A DNA stretch of 64,000 nt from JBFGFX01 sp965232455 (GTDB lineage: Bacteria; Pseudomonadota; Gammaproteobacteria; Steroidobacterales; Woeseiaceae), in assembly GCA_965232455.1 (NCBI GenBank), contig OZ246981.1, positions 3,782,001 through 3,846,000 on the forward strand. The letters run 5' to 3'. The position numbers and the translations under genes were made by a program. Under the pieces are notes generated by a model. It was not told the DNA's origin, did no database searches, and saw only the letters and a list, made by a program, of their open reading frames with translations. Below, one piece after another: positions 36,073 through 44,455 of this stretch (the stretch's first letter is position 1; each line of letters begins with the position of its first letter).

Positions 36073-36480
36073 TCAAGCTGCGATCAGTTCGAGACGAATG
36101 TTGCCGGGGATGCGGCACATCATGTGGCGAAGCCCGCTGTCGCCCAATCCCTTGGGCTCGAATTCGATGTCGAGGTCCTCACGCACGCCGAGTTCCTCGC
36201 TCAGGCGCTCCAGGTCCGATGCGTCACCGACGCGCAGGGCCAGGTGGTGCAGCCCGATATTGCTGCGCCTGTCGAAAGGCACCGCCTCGCGCGGATTTTC
36301 CGCCTCCCAGAGGGTAATCATGATGACGCCGTCACTGACGAAAACGGCCGGGTAATCGGGCAGCTCGCCCACCTGCTCGAAGCCCAGGGCATCGAGGAAA
36401 AATGCGCGGGCCGCGCCGAGCTCCGGCACGGTCAGCCCGACATGATGGGCGCCCTGTGTTTTAGCGGTTGTATTGCTCAT
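36073..36480 (-). CDS. VOC-superfamily protein (glyoxalase/dioxygenase fold), cytosolic
   Basis: A 135-aa metal-binding vicinal-oxygen-chelate protein without a signal peptide. Two beta-alpha-beta-beta-beta units are visible, with metal-ligand-type residues in HHVGLTV (His), GLHHLALRV (His) and the C-terminal NIRLELI (Glu). It is clearly related to the exported VOC protein at 60512-61033 (shared PDYPxVFVxDG, AVPFDR and GLHHLAL). It is divergent from a LysR gene across an intergenic inverted repeat. Substrate unknown; lyase, dioxygenase or resistance roles are all possible. Confidence 0.88.
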   Translation of the reverse strand: MSNTTAKTQGAHHVGLTVPELGAARAFFLDALGFEQVGELPDYPAVFVSDGVIMITLWEAENPREAVPFDRRSNIGLHHLALRVGDASDLERLSEELGVREDLDIEFEPKGLGDSGLRHMMCRIPGNIRLELIAA

Positions 36481-36548
36481 CGTTCCGTCTCCGTTTGCGG
36501 GAATTGATTGAAGGCGGGTAGTTTGCGGTTTTTCATACATCGGATAAA

Positions 36549-36578
36549 TACTGCTATTCTGATAATATTGCTGCAGTA
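36549..36578. promoter_or_regulatory. Candidate LysR operator between VOC and LysR genes
   Basis: A perfect 6-bp inverted repeat (TACTGC ... GCAGTA) with an 18-base AT-rich spacer that itself contains a smaller dyad (TATT-N5-AATA). It lies 20 bases upstream of the LysR ATG and in the shared control region of the divergent VOC gene, the usual place for autoregulation. Confidence 0.4.
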
Positions 36579-36597
36579 AATGGAGTAATAACTCGAA

Positions 36598-37497
36598 ATG
36601 GACCGACTCGTCGCGATGCGCGTTTTCGTCGAGATCGTCGATCGCGGCAGCCTGACCGCGGCCGCCGACACGTTGAACCGATCGCAGCCGGCGATCGTGC
36701 GAACCCTCGCGGCGCTGGAAACACACCTCGGCACCCGGCTGCTGCGACGCACGACCCGGCGCATGTCGCTGACGCCGGAGGGACGTGATTATCTGGAACG
36801 CTGCCGCCGGATACTCGCGGACGTCGAAGACGCCGAACGCGCCATCGGTCAAGATGACGGCGAGCCCCGCGGCGAACTCCGCATGACGGCGCCGGTGCAA
36901 TTTGGGCAGCTGCATATCGCGCCCGCCCTGCCGGGATTCCTGAAACGATACGATCAGGTTCGCGTCGATCTGCTGTTGTTCGATCGCATTGTCGACCTTG
37001 TGGAGGAAGGCATCGACCTCGCACTACGCATCGGCCATCTCGGCGATTCGTCGATGGTGGCGTTACGGGTCGGCGAGGTACGCCGCGTGGTGTGCGCCAA
37101 ACCGTCGCTGCTGAACGAAACCGGCGTACCGAAGCATCCCAGGGAACTGGCGCGGCGACCCTGTATTCGTCTCGACAATCTTGCCCGGGCGGGCACGTGG
37201 CCGTTTCGAGTCGGCGGGCGCGACACCGGCATCAAAATCGACGGGCGTTTCGGCTGCAATCACATTGCCGCGGCCGTTTCCGCCTGCGAGGACGGCGTCG
37301 GGTTCGGACAGTTTCTCTCTTATCAGGTTCAGCACCTGTTCGAGGAGAAGCGTTTGGCGCTCGTGCTGGAAGACTTCGAGAGTGAGCCGCTGCCGGTCAA
37401 CCTCGTTTACCCAGGCGGACGGCTGACGTCGGCAAGGCTGCGCGCACTGATCGGCTGGCTCAGGAAATCGCTGGTCGAAGGCAATGCCTTTCGCTAG
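36598..37497 (+). CDS. LysR-family transcriptional regulator
   Basis: A 299-aa regulator with the winged helix-turn-helix at residues 1-60 (FVEIVDRGSLTAAADTLNRSQPAIVRTLAALE) and a periplasmic-binding-protein-like effector domain. Sequence style (RTTRRMSLTPEGRDYLERCRRIL) is of the large CrgA/AaeR-like branch. It is divergent from the VOC gene with a 117-bp AT-rich intergenic segment, so the VOC gene and perhaps the flavin oxidoreductase are likely targets. Confidence 0.92.
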   Translation: MDRLVAMRVFVEIVDRGSLTAAADTLNRSQPAIVRTLAALETHLGTRLLRRTTRRMSLTPEGRDYLERCRRILADVEDAERAIGQDDGEPRGELRMTAPVQFGQLHIAPALPGFLKRYDQVRVDLLLFDRIVDLVEEGIDLALRIGHLGDSSMVALRVGEVRRVVCAKPSLLNETGVPKHPRELARRPCIRLDNLARAGTWPFRVGGRDTGIKIDGRFGCNHIAAAVSACEDGVGFGQFLSYQVQHLFEEKRLALVLEDFESEPLPVNLVYPGGRLTSARLRALIGWLRKSLVEGNAFR

Positions 37498-37592
37498 GAT
37501 TTGCCGACACTACAGGCGCACGTCGTACCCTGCGCGCTAATTCGTTTCAGATAGACTTGCCCGCATTCCAGCAAGCGGACGGAGCCTCCGAC

Positions 37593-38399
37593 ATGAATCG
37601 TTTCCCAATCGTTTTTTGCCTGCTAGTCCTCGGTCCCGGCGCGCTGGCGGATACCGTGCTGGTGACCGGCTCCAACCGGGGCATCGGCCTTGAATTCGTG
37701 ACGCAGTACGCGGCGGACGGGTGGGACGTCATCGCCACGAGCCGGTCACCGGACGACGACGCTGACCTTCAGCAGCTCGCCAGAACGCACCCGAACGTAA
37801 CGATCGAAACCCTGGACGTGACGGACCCGGACGAGATCGCCGCGCTGGCCGACAAATACCGCGGCTCGTCGATCGATCTCCTGATCAACAACGCCGGCCT
37901 TCTCGGCGACACCGAAGGACAGAAATGGGGCAACATCGATCATCGGACGTTCTCGGAGGTCATGGCGGTAAACGTGTTCGGACCGCTGAAAGTGTCCGAG
38001 GCGTTTTCGGACCACGTCGCCGCCAGCGATCAAAAGAAGATCGTCGTCGTTTCCAGCACCATCGGCTCCATCGGCATGAGGAACCAGCCTACCGCGTTAC
38101 CGGTGCTGGCCACCAGCAAGGCGGCTGTAAACATGGCCATGCGGACCGTTGCGATGCGGCTGCAAGATCAGGGAGTCGTCGTTGCAATGCTGATGCCGGG
38201 TCGCGTGCAGACGCGAATGATGCACCAAGCGTTTGGTATGTCCCTCGAGGAAGCGAGCGTTGCGACGGAGTTCGACTACGGCGTCGACGCGCTGACGCCA
38301 AAGGAAAGCGCATCGAGAATGATCTCCGTCATAGAGTCGCTGGACGGATCGGCAACCGGCGTTTTCCTCAACAACGACGGCAGCGAAATTCCCTGGTAG
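37593..38399 (+). CDS. Short-chain dehydrogenase-like protein with signal peptide, catalytic Tyr replaced
   Basis: SDR-fold protein (268 aa) beginning with a hydrophobic export-type leader (MNRFPIVFCLLVLGPGALAD) placed right before the first Rossmann strand (VLVTGSNRGIGLEF). NNAG and the catalytic-Ser region (VVVSSTIGS) are present and the Lys of YxxxK is present (ATSKAAVNM), but the Tyr position is Leu (PVLATSK). The ATG at 37593 has GGAG 8 bases upstream, which supports translation of the leader. The protein is therefore probably exported and either uses a different catalytic residue or has lost dehydrogenase activity. It is a lone gene convergent with the sodium channel gene. Confidence 0.82.
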   Translation: MNRFPIVFCLLVLGPGALADTVLVTGSNRGIGLEFVTQYAADGWDVIATSRSPDDDADLQQLARTHPNVTIETLDVTDPDEIAALADKYRGSSIDLLINNAGLLGDTEGQKWGNIDHRTFSEVMAVNVFGPLKVSEAFSDHVAASDQKKIVVVSSTIGSIGMRNQPTALPVLATSKAAVNMAMRTVAMRLQDQGVVVAMLMPGRVQTRMMHQAFGMSLEEASVATEFDYGVDALTPKESASRMISVIESLDGSATGVFLNNDGSEIPW

Positions 38400-38425
38400 A
38401 TCGCCACGATTCGACGTTGCCGTTC

Positions 38426-39277
38426 CTAGCGTTCGTCCATGCTTCTGCCGATTCTCTCCTCGACGCGCTTGACATCGGCCCTCAGCGCCGCGATCTCGAC
38501 CAGGAGCGCGTTGCGCTCGTCGTGGGCAAGCGCGGCGTTGGCTTCCGCCCGATCACGGTCCTCCGTGTGCATCGCCTGCATCGAATTGACAATGAGCGCG
38601 ATAAACAGATTCAGCACCGCGAAACTGGTCACAATGACAAACGGCACGAAAAACACCCAGGCGAACGGGTATTCCTGCATCACCGGGCGGACGATTCCCA
38701 TCGACCAGCTTTCCAACGTCATGATCTGAAACAGGCTGTACATCGACCCGCCGACACTGCCGAACCACTCGGGAAAGCTCACGCCGAAGAGCTTGGTCGT
38801 CATCACCGCTGCAACGTAAAAGATCAGCAACAAGACGGCCACGATAGAGCCCATTCCGGGCAAGGCGCTCAACAACGCGCCAATCACCGTACGCATTTGC
38901 GGTACCGCGGAAAGCAGCCGGAAAACACGAAGGACCCGCAGTGTGCGCAGCACCGATAGAGAGCCCGTTGACGACATCCAGGCAAGCGACACGATCGAGA
39001 AATCGAATAGGTTCCAGCCGTCGCTGAAAAAGCTGCGCCGATACACCCAGAGTTTTGCGGCCAGTTCGAGGGTAAACACCCAAAGTGCGATGCTATCGAT
39101 CGCGGTCAGCAGCGGCCCGACCGCGTCGTTCACCGCGGGCCAGGTTTCCAGGCCCAGCGTTACCGCATTGACGGCAATAACCGCCATTATCGTGACGGCG
39201 AAGCCCGGTGATTCCAGGACCGACTGTGTGGCTGCTCGGGCGCGCTGATACCACGAAAGGGCCGTACGTCTATTCAT
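38426..39277 (-). CDS. NaChBac-type voltage-gated sodium channel
   Basis: Six-helix ion channel subunit (283 aa) forming a homotetramer. The voltage-sensor S4 has four Arg at three-residue spacing (Arg111, 114, 117, 120 in LRTLRVLRVFRLL). The pore has the Na+-selective filter TLESWSM (Glu189), identical to NavAb/NavMs-type channels. A C-terminal heptad helix (about residues 245-283) forms the usual four-helix bundle. I chose the ATG at 39277; a GTG at 39316 would add 13 residues. Marine and alkaliphilic bacteria use such channels for motility, chemotaxis and pH homeostasis. The next gene, divergent, is nhaA. Confidence 0.93.
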   Translation of the reverse strand: MNRRTALSWYQRARAATQSVLESPGFAVTIMAVIAVNAVTLGLETWPAVNDAVGPLLTAIDSIALWVFTLELAAKLWVYRRSFFSDGWNLFDFSIVSLAWMSSTGSLSVLRTLRVLRVFRLLSAVPQMRTVIGALLSALPGMGSIVAVLLLIFYVAAVMTTKLFGVSFPEWFGSVGGSMYSLFQIMTLESWSMGIVRPVMQEYPFAWVFFVPFVIVTSFAVLNLFIALIVNSMQAMHTEDRDRAEANAALAHDERNALLVEIAALRADVKRVEERIGRSMDER

Positions 39278-39532
39278 CGTGTATCGAGCCAACGAATCAG
39301 ATACCGGCCGGCTCACGCACTGAAACCAGAGCCGGCGCCGTGAAAACTGGGGAATTCATTATCCAAGCGAATTTGTCGACAGTATCATAGGCCCTCTAAC
39401 CGCTCGAATCCGTCGAAGTATTCGATCCATGACATCGGAAAAATCGTATAGAAAATACTTCGAGAGAACCGATTATACTGTCCTACGAAGTCGTTTTTGC
39501 CGAAGGCTTGACGGAGGTATATTCATACCGAT

Positions 39533-40792
39533 ATGACGATGACCAATGACCGAGTTCTGCATGCTCGCATCAACGCACTCCTGAATTTCCTTCGGCTCGA
39601 GTCGACGGCCGGCGTCCTGCTGGTTTTTGCGACCGCCTGCGCCCTGCTGGTCTCGAATTCGCCGCTGGTGGCCCTCTATCGACTTTTCCTAGACACTCAG
39701 CTGGTTGTCGCGCTGGGCGAGCTGGCCATCGCCAAACCGCTGCTGCTGTGGATAAACGACGGGCTGATGGCGGTGTTCTTTTTGCTCATCGGCCTCGAAG
39801 TGAAACGGGAAATTCTCGAAGGGCAGCTGACGTCCAAAGAGCAGCTGTTCTTGCCGGCGGCGGCGGGTCTGGGCGGTTTCGCCGTACCCGCGGCTATCTA
39901 CACGGCCCTGAACTGGCAGGATCCGTCGGCCCTCAACGGCTGGGCGATACCGGCGGCGACGGATATCGCTTTTGCGCTTGGCGTCTTGTCGTTGTTGGGC
40001 AGTCGCGTGCCATTGGCGCTCAAGGTGTTTCTGACGACCATTGCGATCTTTGACGACGTCGCCGCAATCGTTGTGATCGCATTGTTTTACACCGACGATC
40101 TCTCGTTGACGGCGCTCACGCTCGCGCTGGGCGGAGGCGGTCTATTGCTGGCGTTCAATCGTCTTGGCGTGACAAGAATCGCGCCTTACGCCATTGTCGG
40201 CATCGTTGTCTGGGTTTGTGTGCTCCAGAGTGGCGTTCATGCAACCCTTGCCGGATTTGCGGTTGCGTTTGCCCTGCCGCTGCGGACCAAGAACCCCAAT
40301 TGGTCTCCTCTGAAACATCTGGAACACTCGCTACACCCGTGGGTCGCCTACGCAATTCTCCCTATATTCGCGTTCGCAAACGCCGGCGTATCCTTCGCCG
40401 GGATGAATCCAGACGTGCTGTTCGGTCCGGTATCCGTCGGCATCGCCGCGGGTCTGTTCATCGGCAAACAGCTTGGCGTTTTCGGGGTCGTATGGATGGT
40501 GGTCAAACTCGGCCTTGCACGTCTTCCGAGCGGCGCCAACTGGCTGTCGGTGTACGGTGTCTCGCTGCTCACCGGCATTGGATTTACGATGAGCATTTTT
40601 ATCGGTTCGCTGGCCTTCGAGCGCGGCGACTTTGATCAGCTCGCGGCGACGCGGGTCGGCGTGTTGACCGGGTCGCTGCTCTCGGCCGTTGTAGGATACG
40701 TCGTTCTTCGGCTGGCGACTGGCGAAAAGGCGGCGACAAAAACACCGCCGGGCGCTGATGCGCCTTCCGAACGATATATGGACGGTTCCTAG
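39533..40792 (+). CDS. nhaA: Na+/H+ antiporter NhaA
   Basis: Electrogenic antiporter (419 aa, twelve helices) exchanging two H+ for one Na+. Key residues are in place: Asp174/Asp175 (AIFDDVAAI), equivalent to E. coli Asp163/164, and Asp144 in ATDIAFALGVLSLLGSRVP. The N-terminal FLRLESTAGVLLVFA and LLIGLEVKREI are also family-typical. The best ribosome-binding site (GGAGG, 39513-39517) is 15 bases before the ATG, unusually far. nhaR starts one base after its stop codon. Confidence 0.96.
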   Translation: MTMTNDRVLHARINALLNFLRLESTAGVLLVFATACALLVSNSPLVALYRLFLDTQLVVALGELAIAKPLLLWINDGLMAVFFLLIGLEVKREILEGQLTSKEQLFLPAAAGLGGFAVPAAIYTALNWQDPSALNGWAIPAATDIAFALGVLSLLGSRVPLALKVFLTTIAIFDDVAAIVVIALFYTDDLSLTALTLALGGGGLLLAFNRLGVTRIAPYAIVGIVVWVCVLQSGVHATLAGFAVAFALPLRTKNPNWSPLKHLEHSLHPWVAYAILPIFAFANAGVSFAGMNPDVLFGPVSVGIAAGLFIGKQLGVFGVVWMVVKLGLARLPSGANWLSVYGVSLLTGIGFTMSIFIGSLAFERGDFDQLAATRVGVLTGSLLSAVVGYVVLRLATGEKAATKTPPGADAPSERYMDGS

Positions 40793-40793
40793 C

Positions 40794-41741
40794 ATGCGGC
40801 ACCTCAACTACAACCACCTGCAGTACTTTTGGGTAGTAGCGCGCGAGGGCAGCATCGTCAAGGCCTCCGAAGTGTTGCATCTGACGCCGCAGACAATCAG
40901 CGGCCAGCTCAAATTGCTCGAGGAATCCGTCGGGCAGCCGCTGTTCAACCGGGCGGGTCGCCGACTGATACTCTCCGACATCGGCCGGATCGTTTTCGAG
41001 TACGCCGACGACATATTTTCGCTGGGCGCGGAGTTGAGCAACGTCGTCAGAGGCCGGCGCGCGAGCGGACCGGCGCTGCTCAGCGTCGGCGTAGTGAGTT
41101 CGATGCCGAAACTCATCGTCGAACGGATCATCGCGCCCGCCATGCTGGGTGACAGTCCAATCCGCATCCGTTGTCACGAGGCCTCGCTCGAACAGCTGCT
41201 GGGCGAACTGGCGGTGCACAAACTCGATATCGTGCTGTCGGACCAGCCCATGCCGAAAGGCCTGAGTTTGCGCGCCTACAACCACCTGCTCGGCGAAAGC
41301 GGCCTCTCGTTCTTCGCCCAGAAGGGTCAGTCAAGACGGTACAAGAGCCGTTTCCCTAAAAGCCTCAACGATGCGCCGATGTTGCTTCCGTCGAAAAACT
41401 CCGCGCTGCGCCGAAGCATGGACGAATGGTTCGAGAACAACGGTATCGCGTCGAACGTGGTCGGCGAGTTCGATGACAGCGCGCTCCTCAAGGCTTTCGG
41501 TGAAGCCGGCGCTGGCCTGTTCGCGGCGCCAACGGTCATAGAAAACGAAATTTGCCGCATGTATCGGATGAGCGTCATCGGCAGAACCGGCGACGTCGCG
41601 GAAAGTTTCTACGCGATTTCCCCGGAACGCAGGCTGAAACACGAATCGGTGGTCGCGATAACGGACCTTGCCCGGTCCGACTTGTTCGCAAACGTTACCG
41701 ACAGCAAGGCGGCCGCTGGCGCGGGCCGAACGCATCGGTAA
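40794..41741 (+). CDS. nhaR: LysR-family Na+-responsive activator NhaR
   Basis: A 315-aa LysR-type regulator. The N-terminus (MRHLNYNHLQYFWVVAREGS, then LTPQTISGQLKLLE) is the distinctive NhaR signature, and gene order nhaA-nhaR matches enterobacteria. In E. coli NhaR activates nhaA in response to Na+. The ATG lies one base after the nhaA stop. A close paralogue is encoded at 53792-54715. The frame is open 36 bases upstream inside nhaA, but the conserved start is here. Confidence 0.93.
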   Translation: MRHLNYNHLQYFWVVAREGSIVKASEVLHLTPQTISGQLKLLEESVGQPLFNRAGRRLILSDIGRIVFEYADDIFSLGAELSNVVRGRRASGPALLSVGVVSSMPKLIVERIIAPAMLGDSPIRIRCHEASLEQLLGELAVHKLDIVLSDQPMPKGLSLRAYNHLLGESGLSFFAQKGQSRRYKSRFPKSLNDAPMLLPSKNSALRRSMDEWFENNGIASNVVGEFDDSALLKAFGEAGAGLFAAPTVIENEICRMYRMSVIGRTGDVAESFYAISPERRLKHESVVAITDLARSDLFANVTDSKAAAGAGRTHR

Positions 41742-41794
41742 TTCGACTAGAACCTGATTTGAGACAGGTTCCAATAACGGGAGTACAACTCTAC

Positions 41795-42553
41795 ATGGCT
41801 CTATTGGACGGAAAAACGGTCCTCGTGACAGGCGCAGCAAGCGGTATCGGACAAGCGGCTGCCCAGGTGTTTGCGGATGAGGGCGCCGCGGTCGCCATTT
41901 GCGATATCGACGCCGCGGGCGCTGAAAAGACGCTGGATACCGTTCTTTCCGGCGGCGGATCGGCGGAGGTGTTCGAGTGTGACGTCTCCAGCGCAAAGGC
42001 GGTCGAGGCGACGGTCGACGCCGTCGTCTCCCGATTCGGAGCGCTGGACGGCGCTTTCAACAACGCGGGGATCGAGGGCGCCGCCGGCCCGACCGGCGAT
42101 TACGACGAAGCGGAATGGGATCGCGTACTCGCCGTGAACCTGAAAGGCGTCTGGCTTTGCATGAAGTACGAGATACAAAAAATGATTGAGACCGGCGGCG
42201 GGTCAATCGTCAATACGTCGTCCGCGCTGGGAAAGGTCGGCATCGCAAATCTTCCGGCGTACGTGGCGTCGAAACACGGGGTCATCGGCATCACGCGAGC
42301 CGCGGCCCTGGACCACGCTCAACATTACATCCGTATTAACGCCCTGGCTCCCGGCGTCATAAACACGCCGCTGATGACAAGAAGGATCGAGGAAATGCCG
42401 GAAATAGAAGCGCCGTTGAAAGCGGCGCATCCGCTCGGCCGAATAGGTAACACCAGGGAGGTCGGAGAAACCGCCGCCTGGTTGTTGAGCGACCGCGCAT
42501 CTTTCGTGCACGGCGAGGTGCTGTCCGTCGACGGCGGATACCTGGCAATCTAG
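41795..42553 (+). CDS. Classical SDR-family oxidoreductase
   Basis: NAD(P)-dependent short-chain dehydrogenase (252 aa) with a complete active site: TGAASGIG cofactor motif, NNAG, Ser in NTSSALGKVG and the Tyr/Lys pair in YVASKHG. Asp in the CDID segment at the end of strand 2 favours NAD over NADP. The ATG at 41795 has GGGAG upstream; longer open frame is shadow of nhaR. Substrate unknown. Confidence 0.92.
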   Translation: MALLDGKTVLVTGAASGIGQAAAQVFADEGAAVAICDIDAAGAEKTLDTVLSGGGSAEVFECDVSSAKAVEATVDAVVSRFGALDGAFNNAGIEGAAGPTGDYDEAEWDRVLAVNLKGVWLCMKYEIQKMIETGGGSIVNTSSALGKVGIANLPAYVASKHGVIGITRAAALDHAQHYIRINALAPGVINTPLMTRRIEEMPEIEAPLKAAHPLGRIGNTREVGETAAWLLSDRASFVHGEVLSVDGGYLAI

Positions 42554-42693
42554 GATCTGTCCATCGTCGAATGCGGCGATCGGGTCACATCGAAAAAGCC
42601 GAATCAATAGAATCAATAATACGAGTTGTTCTGTTTATTTCTCCTCCGTAGCATCGGTGTCGGTTTCTGAAAACACTACGCGGAGGTTCAAAA

Positions 42694-43365
42694 GTGAAGG
42701 TCACTTTGCTCATATTTCTGGCCGCAATGCTATCGAGTGTTGAGGCCCTGGGCTTCGAGGTGGATGAATCGAAAATCGCCACGCCGGACGACGCCCTCGC
42801 GGCGCTGATCGCCGGCAACGAACGATTCGTATCAGGCAATCCGCTCAATCAGGATTTTGCGAGACAGATAGAGAAAACCAGTCTCGACCAGGCGCCTTAC
42901 GCAACGGTACTGTCCTGTCTCGATTCCCGCATCCCGCCCGAAATCATTTTCGATCAAGGCATCGGCGACCTGTTTGTAGGACGTGTCGCCGGCAATATCG
43001 AAGACATTCACATGCTCGGCAGCTTCGAGTTCGCGAAGTACGTCGAGGGGACGAAATTACTCGTTGTGATGGGCCACACGTCTTGCGGCGCGGTTGGCGG
43101 CGCGTGCGAAAACGCCAAACTGGGCAGCCTGACGCACCTGCTTGCCGAAATCCGGCCTGCCGTTGAACTCGTTCAGTCGCGACACCCGGAGAGAGACGTT
43201 TGCCAAAAACCGCACGTTGACGAGATTGCGGAGGAAAACGTTCGCCGGACGATACGCGACATACGCGAAAAGAGTCAGGTAATCGCAGACCTGGAGGCAG
43301 AGGGCAAGCTCGAAGTTGTCGGCGCCATGTACGACATCAGCACCGGCGAGGTTCGCTTCCTTTAA
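42694..43365 (+). CDS. Exported beta-class carbonic anhydrase
   Basis: Zinc enzyme (223 aa) interconverting CO2 and bicarbonate. Beta-class ligands and dyad are visible: Cys75, Asp77 and Arg79 in SCLDSR, then His128 and Cys131 in GHTSCGAVGG. A signal peptide (MKVTLLIFLAAMLSSVEA) predicts a periplasmic location. The GTG start at 42694 has GGAGG 7 bases upstream. It stands alone, followed by a strong hairpin. A periplasmic beta-CA would help capture CO2 or manage periplasmic pH. Confidence 0.92.
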   Translation: MKVTLLIFLAAMLSSVEALGFEVDESKIATPDDALAALIAGNERFVSGNPLNQDFARQIEKTSLDQAPYATVLSCLDSRIPPEIIFDQGIGDLFVGRVAGNIEDIHMLGSFEFAKYVEGTKLLVVMGHTSCGAVGGACENAKLGSLTHLLAEIRPAVELVQSRHPERDVCQKPHVDEIAEENVRRTIRDIREKSQVIADLEAEGKLEVVGAMYDISTGEVRFL

Positions 43366-43414
43366 CCCTTTGTCTTACCCCTGCATCGCCTGTCCGCCAA
43401 GCAGCTAAGCGCCA

Positions 43415-43444
43415 GCCGGCTGTCGACCACCACCGACAGCCGGC
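43415..43444 (+). terminator. Strong hairpin after the carbonic anhydrase gene
   Basis: An 11-bp perfect inverted repeat (GCCGGCTGTCG / CGACAGCCGGC) with an 8-base loop, 50 bases downstream of the carbonic anhydrase stop and 90 bases before the next gene. No T-run follows (CGGGTT), so termination would be imperfect or Rho-assisted; it may instead stabilise the 3' end. Confidence 0.45.
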
Positions 43445-43534
43445 CGGGTTGCGGCGGCGGGTGCCCGGACTCGCCAACCGCGCGAGCACGGGAGCGACAA
43501 CGAAACCGCTCTTGACACACTTCCGGGAAATCTC

Positions 43535-44455
43535 ATGCCAAAAGATCTGCGCGTAAAACAGGATTTTGAGCATTTCACCGTCGTGGACCGCTTCGGCAAC
43601 GCGCTGCCGTTCTCGAAAGGGATACTGGCAACCAGCATCCTGGCCACCGGCGCGGAGACGCCGCACGCTTACGAGGTAGCGCACCACATCCAACGGTACC
43701 TGTACGACAATCAGATCAACACCATCAGCGCCGACGAACTCACTTTGCTGAGCGCCGAAAAGATAGCCGAGGTCCTGTCGGATCAGGCGGCCGAGAGTTA
43801 CCTGCTGTGGCGCAAAGCCCGGCGCATCGGTCGTCCGATGATCATTTCGCTGCTTGGCTCCAGCGGCGTCGGAAAGTCCACGCTCGCTACCCGCCTGGCC
43901 CTGCGTTTGGGCATCAACCGAGTTGTCACGACGGACGCCATTCGCGAGGTCCTGCGCACGGTCATTCCGACGTCGGTTTTGCCGGAGCTGCATGTCTCCT
44001 CTTACGAAGCGATCGAAGCGGATTTGAAGGAGGAACAGACATCGACCTATCATCGCCAGGCGCGGGCGGTTGGTTCGGCAAGCGCTGCGGTCGCGAAGCG
44101 TTACGTTCGGGAGAAGAAGAACGTGTTGTTCGAGGGCGTTCATTTGCTGCCGGGAAGCATGACCAAGGAACTTTCCGGCATGGATGAAAATCCGATTATC
44201 GTCGAGGTGCTGCTGGCGCTGGACGACCCGCAGACGCACGGCAACCGGCTGGCCCGCCGGCTAACGAGCGAACCCGGGCGTGACGGCACCCGGCACCTGA
44301 AAAAGTTTGAAGTGATTCGCAGCTTGCAGGAAACACTGCAAGCACTTTCGCAAAAGGCCGGTATACGCGAGTTCGACGTAGGTAGCGACGAGGATCTGAC
44401 GCAGGAGATCGTCAGAGAAATCGTAGACCAGGCCTTGGACAAGGGAAACGGGTGA
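43535..44455 (+). CDS. ATP-cone / P-loop kinase, 2-phosphoglycerate kinase-like
   Basis: A 306-aa protein with an N-terminal ATP-cone domain (about residues 1-90: FTVVDRFGNALPFSKGILATS, AYEVAHHIQRYL) and a P-loop kinase domain. The Walker A motif is GSSGVGKST (Gly108-Thr116), followed by RVVTTDAIREVLR. The arrangement matches archaeal 2-phosphoglycerate kinases, which make 2,3-bisphosphoglycerate for the solute cyclic-2,3-DPG. The bacterial function is not established. The HAD gene overlaps its stop by 4 bases, so the two proteins probably work on linked phosphoesters. Confidence 0.82.
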   Translation: MPKDLRVKQDFEHFTVVDRFGNALPFSKGILATSILATGAETPHAYEVAHHIQRYLYDNQINTISADELTLLSAEKIAEVLSDQAAESYLLWRKARRIGRPMIISLLGSSGVGKSTLATRLALRLGINRVVTTDAIREVLRTVIPTSVLPELHVSSYEAIEADLKEEQTSTYHRQARAVGSASAAVAKRYVREKKNVLFEGVHLLPGSMTKELSGMDENPIIVEVLLALDDPQTHGNRLARRLTSEPGRDGTRHLKKFEVIRSLQETLQALSQKAGIREFDVGSDEDLTQEIVREIVDQALDKGNG

